This document shows, one piece after another, positions 48,719-56,626 of a stretch of 64,000 nt of DNA. The translations under genes were made by a program, and so were the position numbers. How positions within the stretch are numbered: the first letter of the stretch is position 1; each line of letters starts with the position of its first letter. The notes beneath the pieces were generated by a model. The model had not been told where the DNA came from and did not search any database. It worked only from the letters and a program-made list of their open reading frames with translations. Origin of the DNA: Kutzneria sp036403095 (GTDB lineage Bacteria > Actinomycetota > Actinomycetes > Mycobacteriales > Pseudonocardiaceae); NCBI GenBank assembly GCA_036403095.1, contig DASWRQ010000216.1, positions 22,812 to 86,811 on the forward strand, in the 5' to 3' direction.

Positions 48719-49764
48719 GCCGGGACAAGGCCACCGTCGCGGTGCTGATGTTCGACCGCGCGCCGATGTTCGAGACGTCGGTGCCGATCAGCGTGTTCGG
48801 CGTGGACCGAACCTCCAGCGGCGCGCCGGCCTTCACCATCCGGCCGGTCGCCGGCGAGCCGGGGCCGCTGACCACCACCGGCGGCGTCCAGATCGTGCCG
48901 CCGTACGGGTTGGACGCGCTGGACGGGGCCGGCATCGTGGTCGCGCCGTCGTGGCGGAACACCGCCGAGCGGCCGCCGGAGCCGGCCCTACGGGCCCTGC
49001 GCGCCGCGCACGAGGACGGCGCGTTGGTCATCGGCCAGTGCATGGGCGCTTTCGTGCTGGCCGCCGCCGGGCTGCTGGACGGGCGGCGCGCGGCCACGCA
49101 CTGGTTCCACGCCCCGGTGCTGGCCGCCTCGTACCCGCGCGTCATCGTGGACGCCGATGTCCTGTACGAGGATGACGGCGACGTGATCACCAGCGGCGGC
49201 TCCGCCGCCGGCATCGACGCGTGCCTGCACGTGGTGCGGCGGCTGTGGGGCGCGTCGGCGGCGACGGCCATCGCACGGCGGATGATCGTTGCGCCGCAAC
49301 GCAGTGGCGGGCAGGCGCAGTACATCGACCACCCCATCCTGGAGATGCCCGACGGCGACCAGTTGGCGCAGGCGATGACGTTCGCCCTCGAGCATCTGGA
49401 CGAGGCGCTGGAGGTGGACGCCTTGGCCGCCCGTGCGCACCTGTCCCGCCGCACCTTCGACCGTCAGTTCCGGGCCGTGGTGGGCATCTCCCCGCTGCAA
49501 TGGCTGCTGCACCAACGGATTCTCCACGCGCAGCGGATGCTGGAGCAGACCGACCTGCCCGTCGACGCCATCGCCCGCCGGGTCGGCTTCACCGCCGGCG
49601 TGTCGCTGCGGCCGTCGTTCCGGCGCATTGTCGGCGTCAGCCCGCAGGATTACCGGAACACGTTCAAACCAAGGGGAGTTGTCGATGGCGGGGACGGTCG
49701 GGGTGGTCGGGGTCGGGCGCATGGGAACGCCGTTGATCGCCCGACTGGTCGCGTCCGGGCATGA
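48715..49764 (+). CDS. GlxA-type regulator (DJ-1/PfpI domain plus AraC HTH)
   Basis: A 349-residue protein. A class I amidotransferase-like DJ-1/PfpI domain (about 5-165) has IGQCMGAFVLAAAGLLDGR holding the usual nucleophile-elbow Cys. An AraC HTH (about 220-318) has LAARAHLSRRTFDRQF and AIARRVGFTAGVSLRPSF. Such proteins are transcription activators. The last 30 residues are Gly/Arg-rich and overlap the next gene by 80 bases. The tail may be unconserved read-through that persists because the overlapping frame stays open. Confidence 0.88.
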   Translation: MSRDKATVAVLMFDRAPMFETSVPISVFGVDRTSSGAPAFTIRPVAGEPGPLTTTGGVQIVPPYGLDALDGAGIVVAPSWRNTAERPPEPALRALRAAHEDGALVIGQCMGAFVLAAAGLLDGRRAATHWFHAPVLAASYPRVIVDADVLYEDDGDVITSGGSAAGIDACLHVVRRLWGASAATAIARRMIVAPQRSGGQAQYIDHPILEMPDGDQLAQAMTFALEHLDEALEVDALAARAHLSRRTFDRQFRAVVGISPLQWLLHQRILHAQRMLEQTDLPVDAIARRVGFTAGVSLRPSFRRIVGVSPQDYRNTFKPRGVVDGGDGRGGRGRAHGNAVDRPTGRVRA

Positions 49765-50503
49765 CGTCGTCGCCACCGACATCCGTGATCGCCGCGCGGC
49801 GGTGGAGGCTCTTGGCGGGCGGTGGGTTCCCGACCTGCGTTCTTGCGACGTCCTGCTCACTGTGTTGCCGGGCAACGCTCAGCTCGTTTTGTACTCCCCT
49901 GTGGACTGTCGCTTGTGGATAGACCTCACGTCCGGTTCTCCTGACGTGGCCGGTCCCCATCTCGACGCCCCCATGGGGGGCGGCGTGTCCGCCATGCGCG
50001 AGGGCACCATCACCCTCTACGTCGGCGGGCCTTCGGATGTCCTGGCGGACGCCACTCCGCTACTGCGTTCGTTTGCCTCGACCATTCACCACGTCGGCGC
50101 GTCCGGTGCCGGATACCTGGCCAAGTTGTTGATCAACCTCCAGTGGTTCGGGCATGCCCTGTTGGCCACCGAGGCCCTGCTACTGGCTTCTCGGCACGGC
50201 TTGTCCGGCGAGCGCATGCAGTCCCTATTGGTCGACAGCGCCGGTGACAGCGCCTTCGCTTCGCGGCACCTGCCTTCCCTGTTGGCCGGCGACTACCTTC
50301 GCGACTTCGGGCTCGACCGCTGTCTGGAGGAGCTGGAGTCCGTCGCACGCGCCGCTTCCGCCGCCGGCACTCCCCATCGGCTCACCTCGCTCGTGACCGA
50401 GCTGCACCGTGCTGCCCTGGACCGTTTCGGCCCCGTCGACGGCGAGTTGATGGGCCCCGCACTTCTGGAGGAACAGGCCGGCTTCCGCCTGTCCGACGGC
50501 TGA
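49685..50503 (+). CDS. 3-hydroxyisobutyrate dehydrogenase-like NAD(P)-binding protein
   Basis: A 272-residue protein. GVVGVGRMGTPLIARLVASGH (starting about residue 6) is the Rossmann motif, DAPMGGGVSAMREGTITLYVGG the substrate loop, and GAGYLAKLLINLQ holds the catalytic Lys of the beta-hydroxyacid dehydrogenase family. Substrate unknown. AGGGGAG precedes ATG 49685. The coding region overlaps the GlxA-type gene by 80 bases in another frame, so MBL, regulator and dehydrogenase form one operon. Confidence 0.88.
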   Translation: MAGTVGVVGVGRMGTPLIARLVASGHDVVATDIRDRRAAVEALGGRWVPDLRSCDVLLTVLPGNAQLVLYSPVDCRLWIDLTSGSPDVAGPHLDAPMGGGVSAMREGTITLYVGGPSDVLADATPLLRSFASTIHHVGASGAGYLAKLLINLQWFGHALLATEALLLASRHGLSGERMQSLLVDSAGDSAFASRHLPSLLAGDYLRDFGLDRCLEELESVARAASAAGTPHRLTSLVTELHRAALDRFGPVDGELMGPALLEEQAGFRLSDG

Positions 50504-50535
50504 ATTCGGTTGCCCCGCGCTGTTACCTTCGGGCC

Positions 50536-51069
50536 ATGCTGACCGGGAAGCTTGTGCGGCTGCGCGCCTTCGAACCCTCCGACGCCGAGGCGCTCCACCG
50601 CTGGAACTCGGATCCCGCCGTGCTCCAGTGGATGATCAACTCCTATCCCGAGTCCATCGCCCAGCTGACCAAGCGCCTCGGCGAGGACCGGCCGGCCAAC
50701 AGCTACGACAAGCTCATCCTCTGCATCGAGACCCTGGCCGACCGCACTCCCATCGGCGCCATCGCCCTCACCGACGCCGAGCCCGAGAACGGCCGCGCCG
50801 AGCTCGACGTCTACGTCGGCGAGGCTGCCTACCGCAACGGCGGCTACGGCACCGACGCCATTCGCGTCATCTGCCGTTACGGCTTCGACCAGATGCGCCT
50901 GCACGGCATCTCCCTCTGGGTCGTCCCCGAGAACGAGCCCGCCCGCCACGTCTACCAGAAGCTCGGCTTCGTCGAGGAGGGCCGCGAACGCGAACGCTTC
51001 CGCCGCGACGGCAAGTGGCACGACCTGATCGTCATGAGCCTGCTCGAAGGTGAACTCGTCGAGGACTGA
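50536..51069 (+). CDS. GNAT acetyltransferase (RimJ/RimL-like)
   Basis: A 177-residue protein. LVRLRAFEPSDAEALHRWNSDP at the N-terminus and GYGTDAIRVICRYGFDQM (acetyl-CoA-binding R/Q-x-x-G-x-G/A-like loop) define a RimJ/RimL-type GNAT. VVPENEPARHVYQKLGFVEEGRERERF is the conserved end. It should acetylate an N-terminal amine or small amine. ATG 50536; 32 bases after the dehydrogenase stop codon. A strong terminator follows. Confidence 0.88.
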   Translation: MLTGKLVRLRAFEPSDAEALHRWNSDPAVLQWMINSYPESIAQLTKRLGEDRPANSYDKLILCIETLADRTPIGAIALTDAEPENGRAELDVYVGEAAYRNGGYGTDAIRVICRYGFDQMRLHGISLWVVPENEPARHVYQKLGFVEEGRERERFRRDGKWHDLIVMSLLEGELVED

Positions 51070-51111
51070 GCCTCCGCCCATGAGCTGGGTACCTGCATCG
51101 CCAGATGTGAC

Positions 51112-51139
51112 GGAACCGCCGGCGGGAGCCGGCGGTTCC
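51112..51139. terminator. Perfect 12-bp hairpin between convergent genes
   Basis: GGAACCGCCGGC (51112-51123) and GCCGGCGGTTCC (51128-51139) pair perfectly around a GGGA loop, between the convergent stop codons of the GNAT and HNH genes. Confidence 0.88.
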
Positions 51140-51150
51140 ACAGTGGACGG

Positions 51151-51603
51151 TCAGGAGCAGAGCTCGGCCCACGTCGGCACGTGCGGCGTCACGAGCAGCC
51201 GCATGCCGGCTTCGGAGAGCAGGCGGTTGCCCTTGCGGGCGTTGCAGCTGCGGGCGCTGCCGCCGCAGCAGGCGACGGTGTTGAGCCAACTGGTCCGGGC
51301 GCCGCCGCGCGACAGCGGCACGACGTGGTCGATGGTGTCGGCGGGGCCGCCGCAGTAGGCGCAGCGGTGGTTGTCACGCTTCAGCACGGCCCGCCGGGTC
51401 CAGCTCGGCGGACGGCTGTAGCGCCACTTCATCACCACGTACCGCACGAGCCGCACGACGCGGGGCAGCGGGTAGTGGCCGAACTTCGTGCCGGTGTCGG
51501 CCTCGTGGATCTCGGCGACCTCGCGTATCAGCATTCGGACGGCGTGCGGCACCGACACGGTGTGCAACGGCTCCAAACTCGCGTTCAGCACTAATACACC
51601 CAC
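51151..51603 (-). CDS. HNH endonuclease
   Basis: A 150-residue protein. RDNHRCAYCGGPADTIDHVVPLSRGG holds a CxxC zinc pair and the catalytic DH. The final part NTVACCGGSARSCNARKGNR replaces the usual NLVAACxxCN and has extra residues between the second Cys pair. The type is the stand-alone HNH protein common in actinobacteria, with N-terminal LNASLEPLHTVSV. GTG 51603 is chosen because GGAGG lies nine bases upstream. A longer frame to 51657 would put that site inside the gene. Confidence 0.85.
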   Translation of the reverse strand: MGVLVLNASLEPLHTVSVPHAVRMLIREVAEIHEADTGTKFGHYPLPRVVRLVRYVVMKWRYSRPPSWTRRAVLKRDNHRCAYCGGPADTIDHVVPLSRGGARTSWLNTVACCGGSARSCNARKGNRLLSEAGMRLLVTPHVPTWAELCS

Positions 51604-51670
51604 GACCAACCACCTCCTCTCGCGGATAATCTTGTGCGCGGGAGAAGGGGCCGTCAATCGGTATATCGGG

Positions 51671-52540
51671 TCAGTCCGAAGAGGACAGTGCGCCGAACAC
51701 CGCCCGGATCCGCGGCAGGTGCTCCCGGCCGCGCCGCGTTCCGATGTGGACGGTGTTCACGACCGGCTGGGAAGGCCGGTGCAGCACGGAAAGCCGGCCG
51801 GCGGCGAGGTGCTCGTCGACCAGGTAGTGCGGCGCGATGGTCAGCCCGGCGCCGGCCAACACCGAGGCGACCACGGCCCGAAAATCGTTGACGATCAGGG
51901 CCGGCGCCGGCGGCCGAATGGCCCAGCACTCCCGGAAATAACGCCGCGCCATCGGCATCTCCTCGGAGTAGCCGACGAACCGCCGCTCCTGCCCGGGCTC
52001 GTACGGCTCGTCGCCGGACCGTCCGACCAGCAGGAACCGCTCCTCCAGCAGCTGCACGAGGTACATCCGCCGGGTCGGCACGCCCTCGATCTTGGTCAGC
52101 AACGCCACGTCGATCTCGTCATGCAGCACGGCCTGCACCAGATCGGGCGACAGCCCGACCCGGCACCGCACGGTCAGCCCCTCGGCCAGCAGCGGGGTCA
52201 TCCGGGTGACGACGAACCGTTCCAGCAGGTCGACGGGGGCGCCGACGAACACCGGCCCGGCCCCGGACAGGGTCGCGGAGCGCAGCCCGTCCAGCGCCCC
52301 CTCCAGGGCGTCGATGTGCTCGGCGACCTCGGCGGCCAGGCTGTGCCCGGCCTCGGTCGGCGCGATGCCCCGGCCGGACCGCCGGAACAGCGGCCGGCCG
52401 ACGGACTCCTCGATGGCCTTGATGTGGTGCGACACCGCGGGCTGCGACAGCCGCAGCGCCTCGGCCGCCCGGGCGACCCCGCCGGTCCGGTACACGCTCA
52501 GGAACGACCGCAGGGCGACCAGTTCGGGACGGTTCGTCAC
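51671..52540 (-). CDS. LysR-family transcriptional regulator
   Basis: A 289-residue protein. The LysR HTH (about 5-65: LRSFLSVYRTGGVARAAEAL, then SQPAVSHHIKAIEESVGRPLFRR) and the effector domain follow the standard layout. GTG 52540 lies ten bases after the folE stop on the same strand, so folE and lysR are likely co-transcribed. It may regulate a folate- or pteridine-linked pathway, but direct evidence is lacking. Confidence 0.88.
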   Translation of the reverse strand: MTNRPELVALRSFLSVYRTGGVARAAEALRLSQPAVSHHIKAIEESVGRPLFRRSGRGIAPTEAGHSLAAEVAEHIDALEGALDGLRSATLSGAGPVFVGAPVDLLERFVVTRMTPLLAEGLTVRCRVGLSPDLVQAVLHDEIDVALLTKIEGVPTRRMYLVQLLEERFLLVGRSGDEPYEPGQERRFVGYSEEMPMARRYFRECWAIRPPAPALIVNDFRAVVASVLAGAGLTIAPHYLVDEHLAAGRLSVLHRPSQPVVNTVHIGTRRGREHLPRIRAVFGALSSSD

Positions 52541-52550
52541 CCGAGCCAGC

Positions 52551-53138
52551 TTATTTGACTCCGGCGAGGGCGAAGAACTCCTGGCGCGACCGCGCGTCGG
52601 ACCGCAGGGTGCCGAGCATCGTCGACGTCACCGTGCTCGAGCCGGAAGCCCGCACTCCCCGCAGCGTCATGCACGTGTGCTCGGCCTCGATCACCACGCC
52701 GACGCCCTTGGGCGCCAGCTGCGTGCACAGCCAGTCCGCCACCTGCTTGGTCAGCCGCTCCTGGACCTGCGGCCGGCTGGCGAAGTGCTCGACCACACGG
52801 GCCAGTTTGGACAGTCCGAGGATGCGGCTGTCGGGCAGGTAGCCGACGTGCGCGACGCCGACGAAGGGCAGCAGGTGGTGCTCGCACACCGACCGCACCG
52901 GGATGCTGCGGGCCAGCACCAGCTCGTCGTAGCCTTCGTCGTTGGGGAACGTGGTGAGATCGAACGGGCGCGGCGTGAACAGCTCGGCGTAGGCCCGCGC
53001 CATCCGTCCCGGCGTGGCGCGCAGGCTCTCAGTGTCGGTGTCCACGCCCAGCGCGCGCAGCAGGTCGCCGGCGGCGCGCTCGGCGGCGGCCAGATCGACC
53101 CCGGTCGCGGGCTCGTGGACCACCCGTAACGCCTGCAT
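52551..53138 (-). CDS. folE: GTP cyclohydrolase I
   Basis: A 195-residue enzyme that converts GTP to 7,8-dihydroneopterin triphosphate, for folate or pteridine products. CEHHLLPFVGVAHVGYLP supplies the zinc Cys and His pair, and EAEHTCMTLRGVR the second zinc Cys. TPGRMARAYAELF and GLSKLARVVEHFASRPQVQERLT are family signatures. An accessory copy is possible, as it lies outside a folate operon and is paired with a LysR gene. It is divergent from the cysteine-rich regulator at 53243. Confidence 0.95.
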   Translation of the reverse strand: MQALRVVHEPATGVDLAAAERAAGDLLRALGVDTDTESLRATPGRMARAYAELFTPRPFDLTTFPNDEGYDELVLARSIPVRSVCEHHLLPFVGVAHVGYLPDSRILGLSKLARVVEHFASRPQVQERLTKQVADWLCTQLAPKGVGVVIEAEHTCMTLRGVRASGSSTVTSTMLGTLRSDARSRQEFFALAGVK

Positions 53139-53207
53139 GCGCCCTCCTTCGACCTAGTTTCGCCAATAGATGTTGGTCTTATTACCGTCGCAGGTCAAGA
53201 AGTGTGG

Positions 53208-53235
53208 TTGCGGACACGCTTGTAGGCGATATTCT
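53208..53235 (+). promoter_or_regulatory. Promoter for a leaderless regulator gene
   Basis: TTGCGG (53208-53213), a 16-base spacer and TATTCT (53230-53235) lie so that transcription would start at or within a base or two of GTG 53243. There is no Shine-Dalgarno, which argues for a leaderless message. Confidence 0.5.
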
Positions 53236-53242
53236 GGGCAGG

Positions 53243-53938
53243 GTGAGCACCGATCGGGCGATCAGCGCCGTGGCCGCCCTCGACGACGGCCTGCGCCGAG
53301 GCATGTTCGACTTCATCCGTGCCGCTCGGCACCCGGTGACCAGGGACGAGGCGGCGACGGCGGTCGGCATCTCCCGCAAGCTCGCCGCGTTCCACCTGGA
53401 CAAGTTGGTCGACGCCGGACTGCTGCGGGCCCACTACGAGGGCGTCGGACGGGTCGGCCGGGCCCCGAAGGTGTACGAGCCGTCGGACGTGGACGTGCAG
53501 GTCAGCATCCCGGCGCGGCAGTACGACCTGCTGGCCGACATCCTGATCGACGCCGTGCTGAGTGACGATCCGCGCGGCTCGGCCGAGGGCATCGCCACCG
53601 ACCACGGCCGCGAGGTCGGCACGGCCGAACGCGAGGAGGAGCGGCCCGGGCGGCTAGGCACCGAGCGGGCGCTGACCATGACGTGTCGGCTGCTCGCGCG
53701 GCACGGCTTCGAGCCGCTGCGGGACACGCCGACCACGGTCCGCATGCGCGACTGCCCGTTCCACCCACTCGCGGCCAAGGCCCGCGACCTGGTGTGCGGC
53801 ATCAACCGGGCGTTCCTGGAGGGCGTGATCGACGGGCTGGAGGCCCGGACCGTGGAGGCGGTGCTCGCGCCGGGCGGCGCCGGCGGCTGCTGCGTGGAGC
53901 TGCGGCCTCGCCCCGGAGGAATCCTCCCAGAAGAGTGA
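53243..53938 (+). CDS. ArsR/SufR-like regulator with possible Fe-S-binding cysteines
   Basis: A 231-residue protein. An N-terminal winged helix (about 15-75) has VTRDEAATAVGISRKLAAFHLDKLVDAGLL. The C-terminal domain contains RDCPFHPLAAKARDLVCGIN and ends in GGAGGCCVEL. The spacing Cys, 13-14 residues, Cys, then a distal CC pair resembles SufR-type regulators that hold a 4Fe-4S cluster; cluster binding is inferred. GTG 53243 is chosen because a -10 lies just upstream. An in-frame start at 53204 would swallow that promoter. Divergent from folE. Confidence 0.8.
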   Translation: MSTDRAISAVAALDDGLRRGMFDFIRAARHPVTRDEAATAVGISRKLAAFHLDKLVDAGLLRAHYEGVGRVGRAPKVYEPSDVDVQVSIPARQYDLLADILIDAVLSDDPRGSAEGIATDHGREVGTAEREEERPGRLGTERALTMTCRLLARHGFEPLRDTPTTVRMRDCPFHPLAAKARDLVCGINRAFLEGVIDGLEARTVEAVLAPGGAGGCCVELRPRPGGILPEE

Positions 53939-54055
53939 TACCGAGGAGTGATTTCTTCCCACTCCAATCTATAGCCGATGGGGGGACTTGCCGCAAGGCC
54001 CCCACATGGGCTGACAATCGCCCCCGTAAAGCGATGAGTGACGGGGGTATTTCTC

Positions 54056-55258
54056 ATGCGAGTGTTGCTGTCGACCATCGGGTCACGCGGTGACGTCCAG
54101 CCGGTGGTCGCATTGGCCCTTCGGCTACGGGAAATCGGACACCAGGCGCGGTTGTGCGCGCCGCCGGATTTCCGGGCATGGATCGAGGGGCTGGGCATCG
54201 ACTTCGTGCCGCTCGGGCCCGAGGTACGGCCGGGCACCAAGCCGGACTCCGAGTTCCGGCGGCTCGGGGCCACGCCCGAGGGACGGCAGCAGCTGATGGA
54301 CGGCACGGTGGCCACGCAGTTCGAGTCGCTGCTGCCGGCGGCCGACGGCTGCGAGGTGATCCTGGGCTGGTCGGCGTTGCAGATCGCGGCGCCGTCGATA
54401 GCGGAAAAACTCGGTATTCGCCACGTCTACGCCACATTCAGCCCGAATCAACTCCCTTCGGGGCAGCTGCCGCCGGCGCCGCTGCCCGGACGGGTATATC
54501 CGGCCGATGCCGACAATCGCGCGCTGTGGGCTCTGGAATCGCAGGTGTGGAACGAGCAGTGGCGGCCGGCGGTCAATTCCAACCGGGCGTCGATCGGGCT
54601 CGGGCCGGTCGAGGACGTGCTCAGCCACATGAACTCGCCGCAGCCGTGGTTGGCCGCCGATCCGGTGCTCGGGCCGTGGCCGGAGGCGGGGTCGGGGGTG
54701 GTGCAGACCGGGGCGTGGCTGATGCGGGACACCCGGCCGCTGCCGGTGGACCTCGCGCGGTTCCTGGACACCGGCGAACCGCCGGTGTTCTTCGGCTTCG
54801 GCAGCACCGGCGACACCCGGCCCGAGGTCGTGTCCACGATGGTCGCGGCGGCCCGGGCCTGCGGCCGGCGCGCGGTGATCTCCAGCGGCTGGGCCGATCT
54901 GGAGCTGGCCGCGCAGGCCGACGACGCGCTGCTCATCGGCGAGGCCAACTTCCAGGCGTTGTTTCCCCGCGTGGCCGCGGCGGTGCACCACGGCGGCTCC
55001 GGCACCACCACCGTCACGTCGATCTCCGGCACGCCGCATGTGATCGTGCCGCACCGCTACGACCAGTTCTACTGGGCGGATCGGGTCGAGGCACTCGGTA
55101 TCGGCGTACGGCACGACGGCACCGAGCCGACCGTCGAGTCGCTGACCGCGGCCGTCGACCGCGCGCTGCGGCCCGAGATCGCGGTGGCCGCCAAGACCGT
55201 CGCGGCCGAGATGGTCCGCGACGGCGTCGAGGTGGCCGCGGATCTGCTTGTCAGTTAA
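54056..55258 (+). CDS. GT1-type glycosyltransferase (glycopeptide GtfB-like)
   Basis: A 400-residue GT-B enzyme. RVLLSTIGSRGDVQPVVALALRL at the N-terminus (start about residue 2) and the C-terminal nucleotide-sugar motif HHGGSGTTTVTSISGTPHVIVPH match the GT28/GT1 family that glycosylates natural products such as vancomycin-type aglycones. FFGFGSTGD marks the C-domain start. No antibiotic pathway is adjacent, so it may modify a lipid, inactivate a macrolide or act on imported aglycones. ATG 54056 is chosen by homology over GTG 54038. Confidence 0.9.
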   Translation: MRVLLSTIGSRGDVQPVVALALRLREIGHQARLCAPPDFRAWIEGLGIDFVPLGPEVRPGTKPDSEFRRLGATPEGRQQLMDGTVATQFESLLPAADGCEVILGWSALQIAAPSIAEKLGIRHVYATFSPNQLPSGQLPPAPLPGRVYPADADNRALWALESQVWNEQWRPAVNSNRASIGLGPVEDVLSHMNSPQPWLAADPVLGPWPEAGSGVVQTGAWLMRDTRPLPVDLARFLDTGEPPVFFGFGSTGDTRPEVVSTMVAAARACGRRAVISSGWADLELAAQADDALLIGEANFQALFPRVAAAVHHGGSGTTTVTSISGTPHVIVPHRYDQFYWADRVEALGIGVRHDGTEPTVESLTAAVDRALRPEIAVAAKTVAAEMVRDGVEVAADLLVS

Positions 55259-55322
55259 GCAGTTTCTCACTTACTCGGGTTCCGCCGTCCCGGCCCTCCC
55301 ACGGTCGGCGGCCGGAGGGGGT

Positions 55323-56462
55323 TCAGAGCGGTAGGACCTCGACCTCGGGTCCGGTCCACTGTGGAGGGATGACGGCGAGGACGTCGGCCATGGCGGCACC
55401 CCAGAGGTTGCCGGCGCGGTCGCGGCCGACGGGCACGAGGGCGTCGTCGGTGCGAACGGCCGGCACGAGGCGGGTTTCGGTGGCACGGACGGTGACGGCG
55501 CCGCGGAGGCGGCCGGTGAGCGGGGCCTTGGGGGAGCGGCCGGCGAGGCCGTGCAGCAGCGGGGCGAGCAGGGTGTGACCGGCGGCGAGGGCGGCGAACG
55601 GGTTGCCGGGCAGGCCGACGACGTGCCGGCCGTCGGGCAGGGTGGCCAGGAGCTGCGGATGGCCGGGCCGGCACGCGACGCCGTCGACCAGGACGTCGGC
55701 CTTCAGCGCGCCGAGCACGGGGCGCAGGTGGTCGGCCGGGCCGACGGAGGTGGAGCCGCACACCGCAACCACGTCCACGTCGTCGCAGGCCAGCGCCTCG
55801 GACAGCGCTCCGGCACGGTCCGCGACGAACTGCGTGTCGAGCAACTCGCCGCCGGCCGTGGCGATCAGGCCCGGCAGCAGCGGGCCGATGGCATCGCGGA
55901 CCTGGCCGAGGGTGGGCAGGCCCGCCGTGAGCAGCTCGTCGCCGCTTACCACCACGCGAACCCGGGGCCTGCGATGCACGCGAAGGGCGTCGTAACCCAC
56001 GCTCGCCGCGAGTCCGAGCACCGCCGGGGTGGCGACGGTGCCGGCCTGCAACACCCGGCGGCCGCGGGGGATGTCCTCGCCACGGCGACGGATGTGGTTG
56101 CTGGCCGGCAGCTCACCGGCGACGGTCAGAGCGTCCACTGTGGACAGCTCGACCGGCAGAACCGCCCAGGTGCCAAGGGGAACCGGCGCGCCGGTGGCGA
56201 TCTCGAACGCCTGGCCCGGTTCCAGCGCCGCGTCCGCCGTGCACGGCCCGGCCAGGCGGCGGCCGACCACCGCCCACGGCCCCGTGCCGCGCACCGCGTA
56301 GCCGTCCATCGCCGACGTGTCGGACAGCGGCAACGACACCAGCGCCGGCAGGTGCTCGGCCAGCGCCAGCCCCAGCGCCCCGCCCAGGTCCACAGTGATC
56401 GTCTCCAGCGGCTCGGCCGCGGCCCGCGCGACCTGCCTGGCTTCCGCCCAGCCCGTGGTCAT
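55323..56462 (-). CDS. moeA: Molybdopterin molybdotransferase MoeA
   Basis: A 379-residue enzyme that inserts molybdenum into molybdopterin. LPLSDTSAMDGYAVRG (about 44-59), the ATGAPVPLG loop, RRRGEDI, VVSGDELL, CGSTSVGPADHLRP (variant of the GGxSxGxxD motif) and GLPGNPFAAL are family signatures. ATG 56462 is the first Met of the domain; longer in-frame codons are not supported. It is divergent from an OxlT-like transporter and fdhD, so it fits a molybdenum-dependent formate dehydrogenase context. Confidence 0.92.
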   Translation of the reverse strand: MTTGWAEARQVARAAAEPLETITVDLGGALGLALAEHLPALVSLPLSDTSAMDGYAVRGTGPWAVVGRRLAGPCTADAALEPGQAFEIATGAPVPLGTWAVLPVELSTVDALTVAGELPASNHIRRRGEDIPRGRRVLQAGTVATPAVLGLAASVGYDALRVHRRPRVRVVVSGDELLTAGLPTLGQVRDAIGPLLPGLIATAGGELLDTQFVADRAGALSEALACDDVDVVAVCGSTSVGPADHLRPVLGALKADVLVDGVACRPGHPQLLATLPDGRHVVGLPGNPFAALAAGHTLLAPLLHGLAGRSPKAPLTGRLRGAVTVRATETRLVPAVRTDDALVPVGRDRAGNLWGAAMADVLAVIPPQWTGPEVEVLPL

Positions 56463-56464
56463 GC

Positions 56465-56489
56465 TATACAACTTATCACATACTGTATG
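56465..56489. promoter_or_regulatory. Operator candidate upstream of moeA
   Basis: CATACTGTATG (56479-56489) is a perfect 11-bp palindrome. TATACA (56465-56470) and TGTATG (56484-56489) form an outer imperfect pair. The 25-base block is notably AT-rich and begins three bases upstream of the moeA start. The regulator is unknown; the LysR at 58679 is one candidate. Confidence 0.45.
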
Positions 56490-56626
56490 CAATCTGGCTC
56501 GAGTGGACGGGTGGCGGGGCCGGGCCCACGGCCGAGGTGGCTGAGGGCCGGGTGTGCGGGCAGTGCGACCGGGGCGGGTGGGCCGGCCCGGCGAGCGGCA
56601 TCGACGACTGCGGGCAGGTGAGACCG

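Noticed and set aside
54038..54055. GTG 54038 as start of the glycosyltransferase
   Set aside because: Family members start with MRVLLSTIGSRGD, and the extra six residues are not conserved. It cannot be fully excluded.
55294..55319. Hairpin between the glycosyltransferase and moeA genes
   Set aside because: Only six base pairs (CCCTCC/GGAGGG) with a 14-nt loop can form; too weak to call a terminator.
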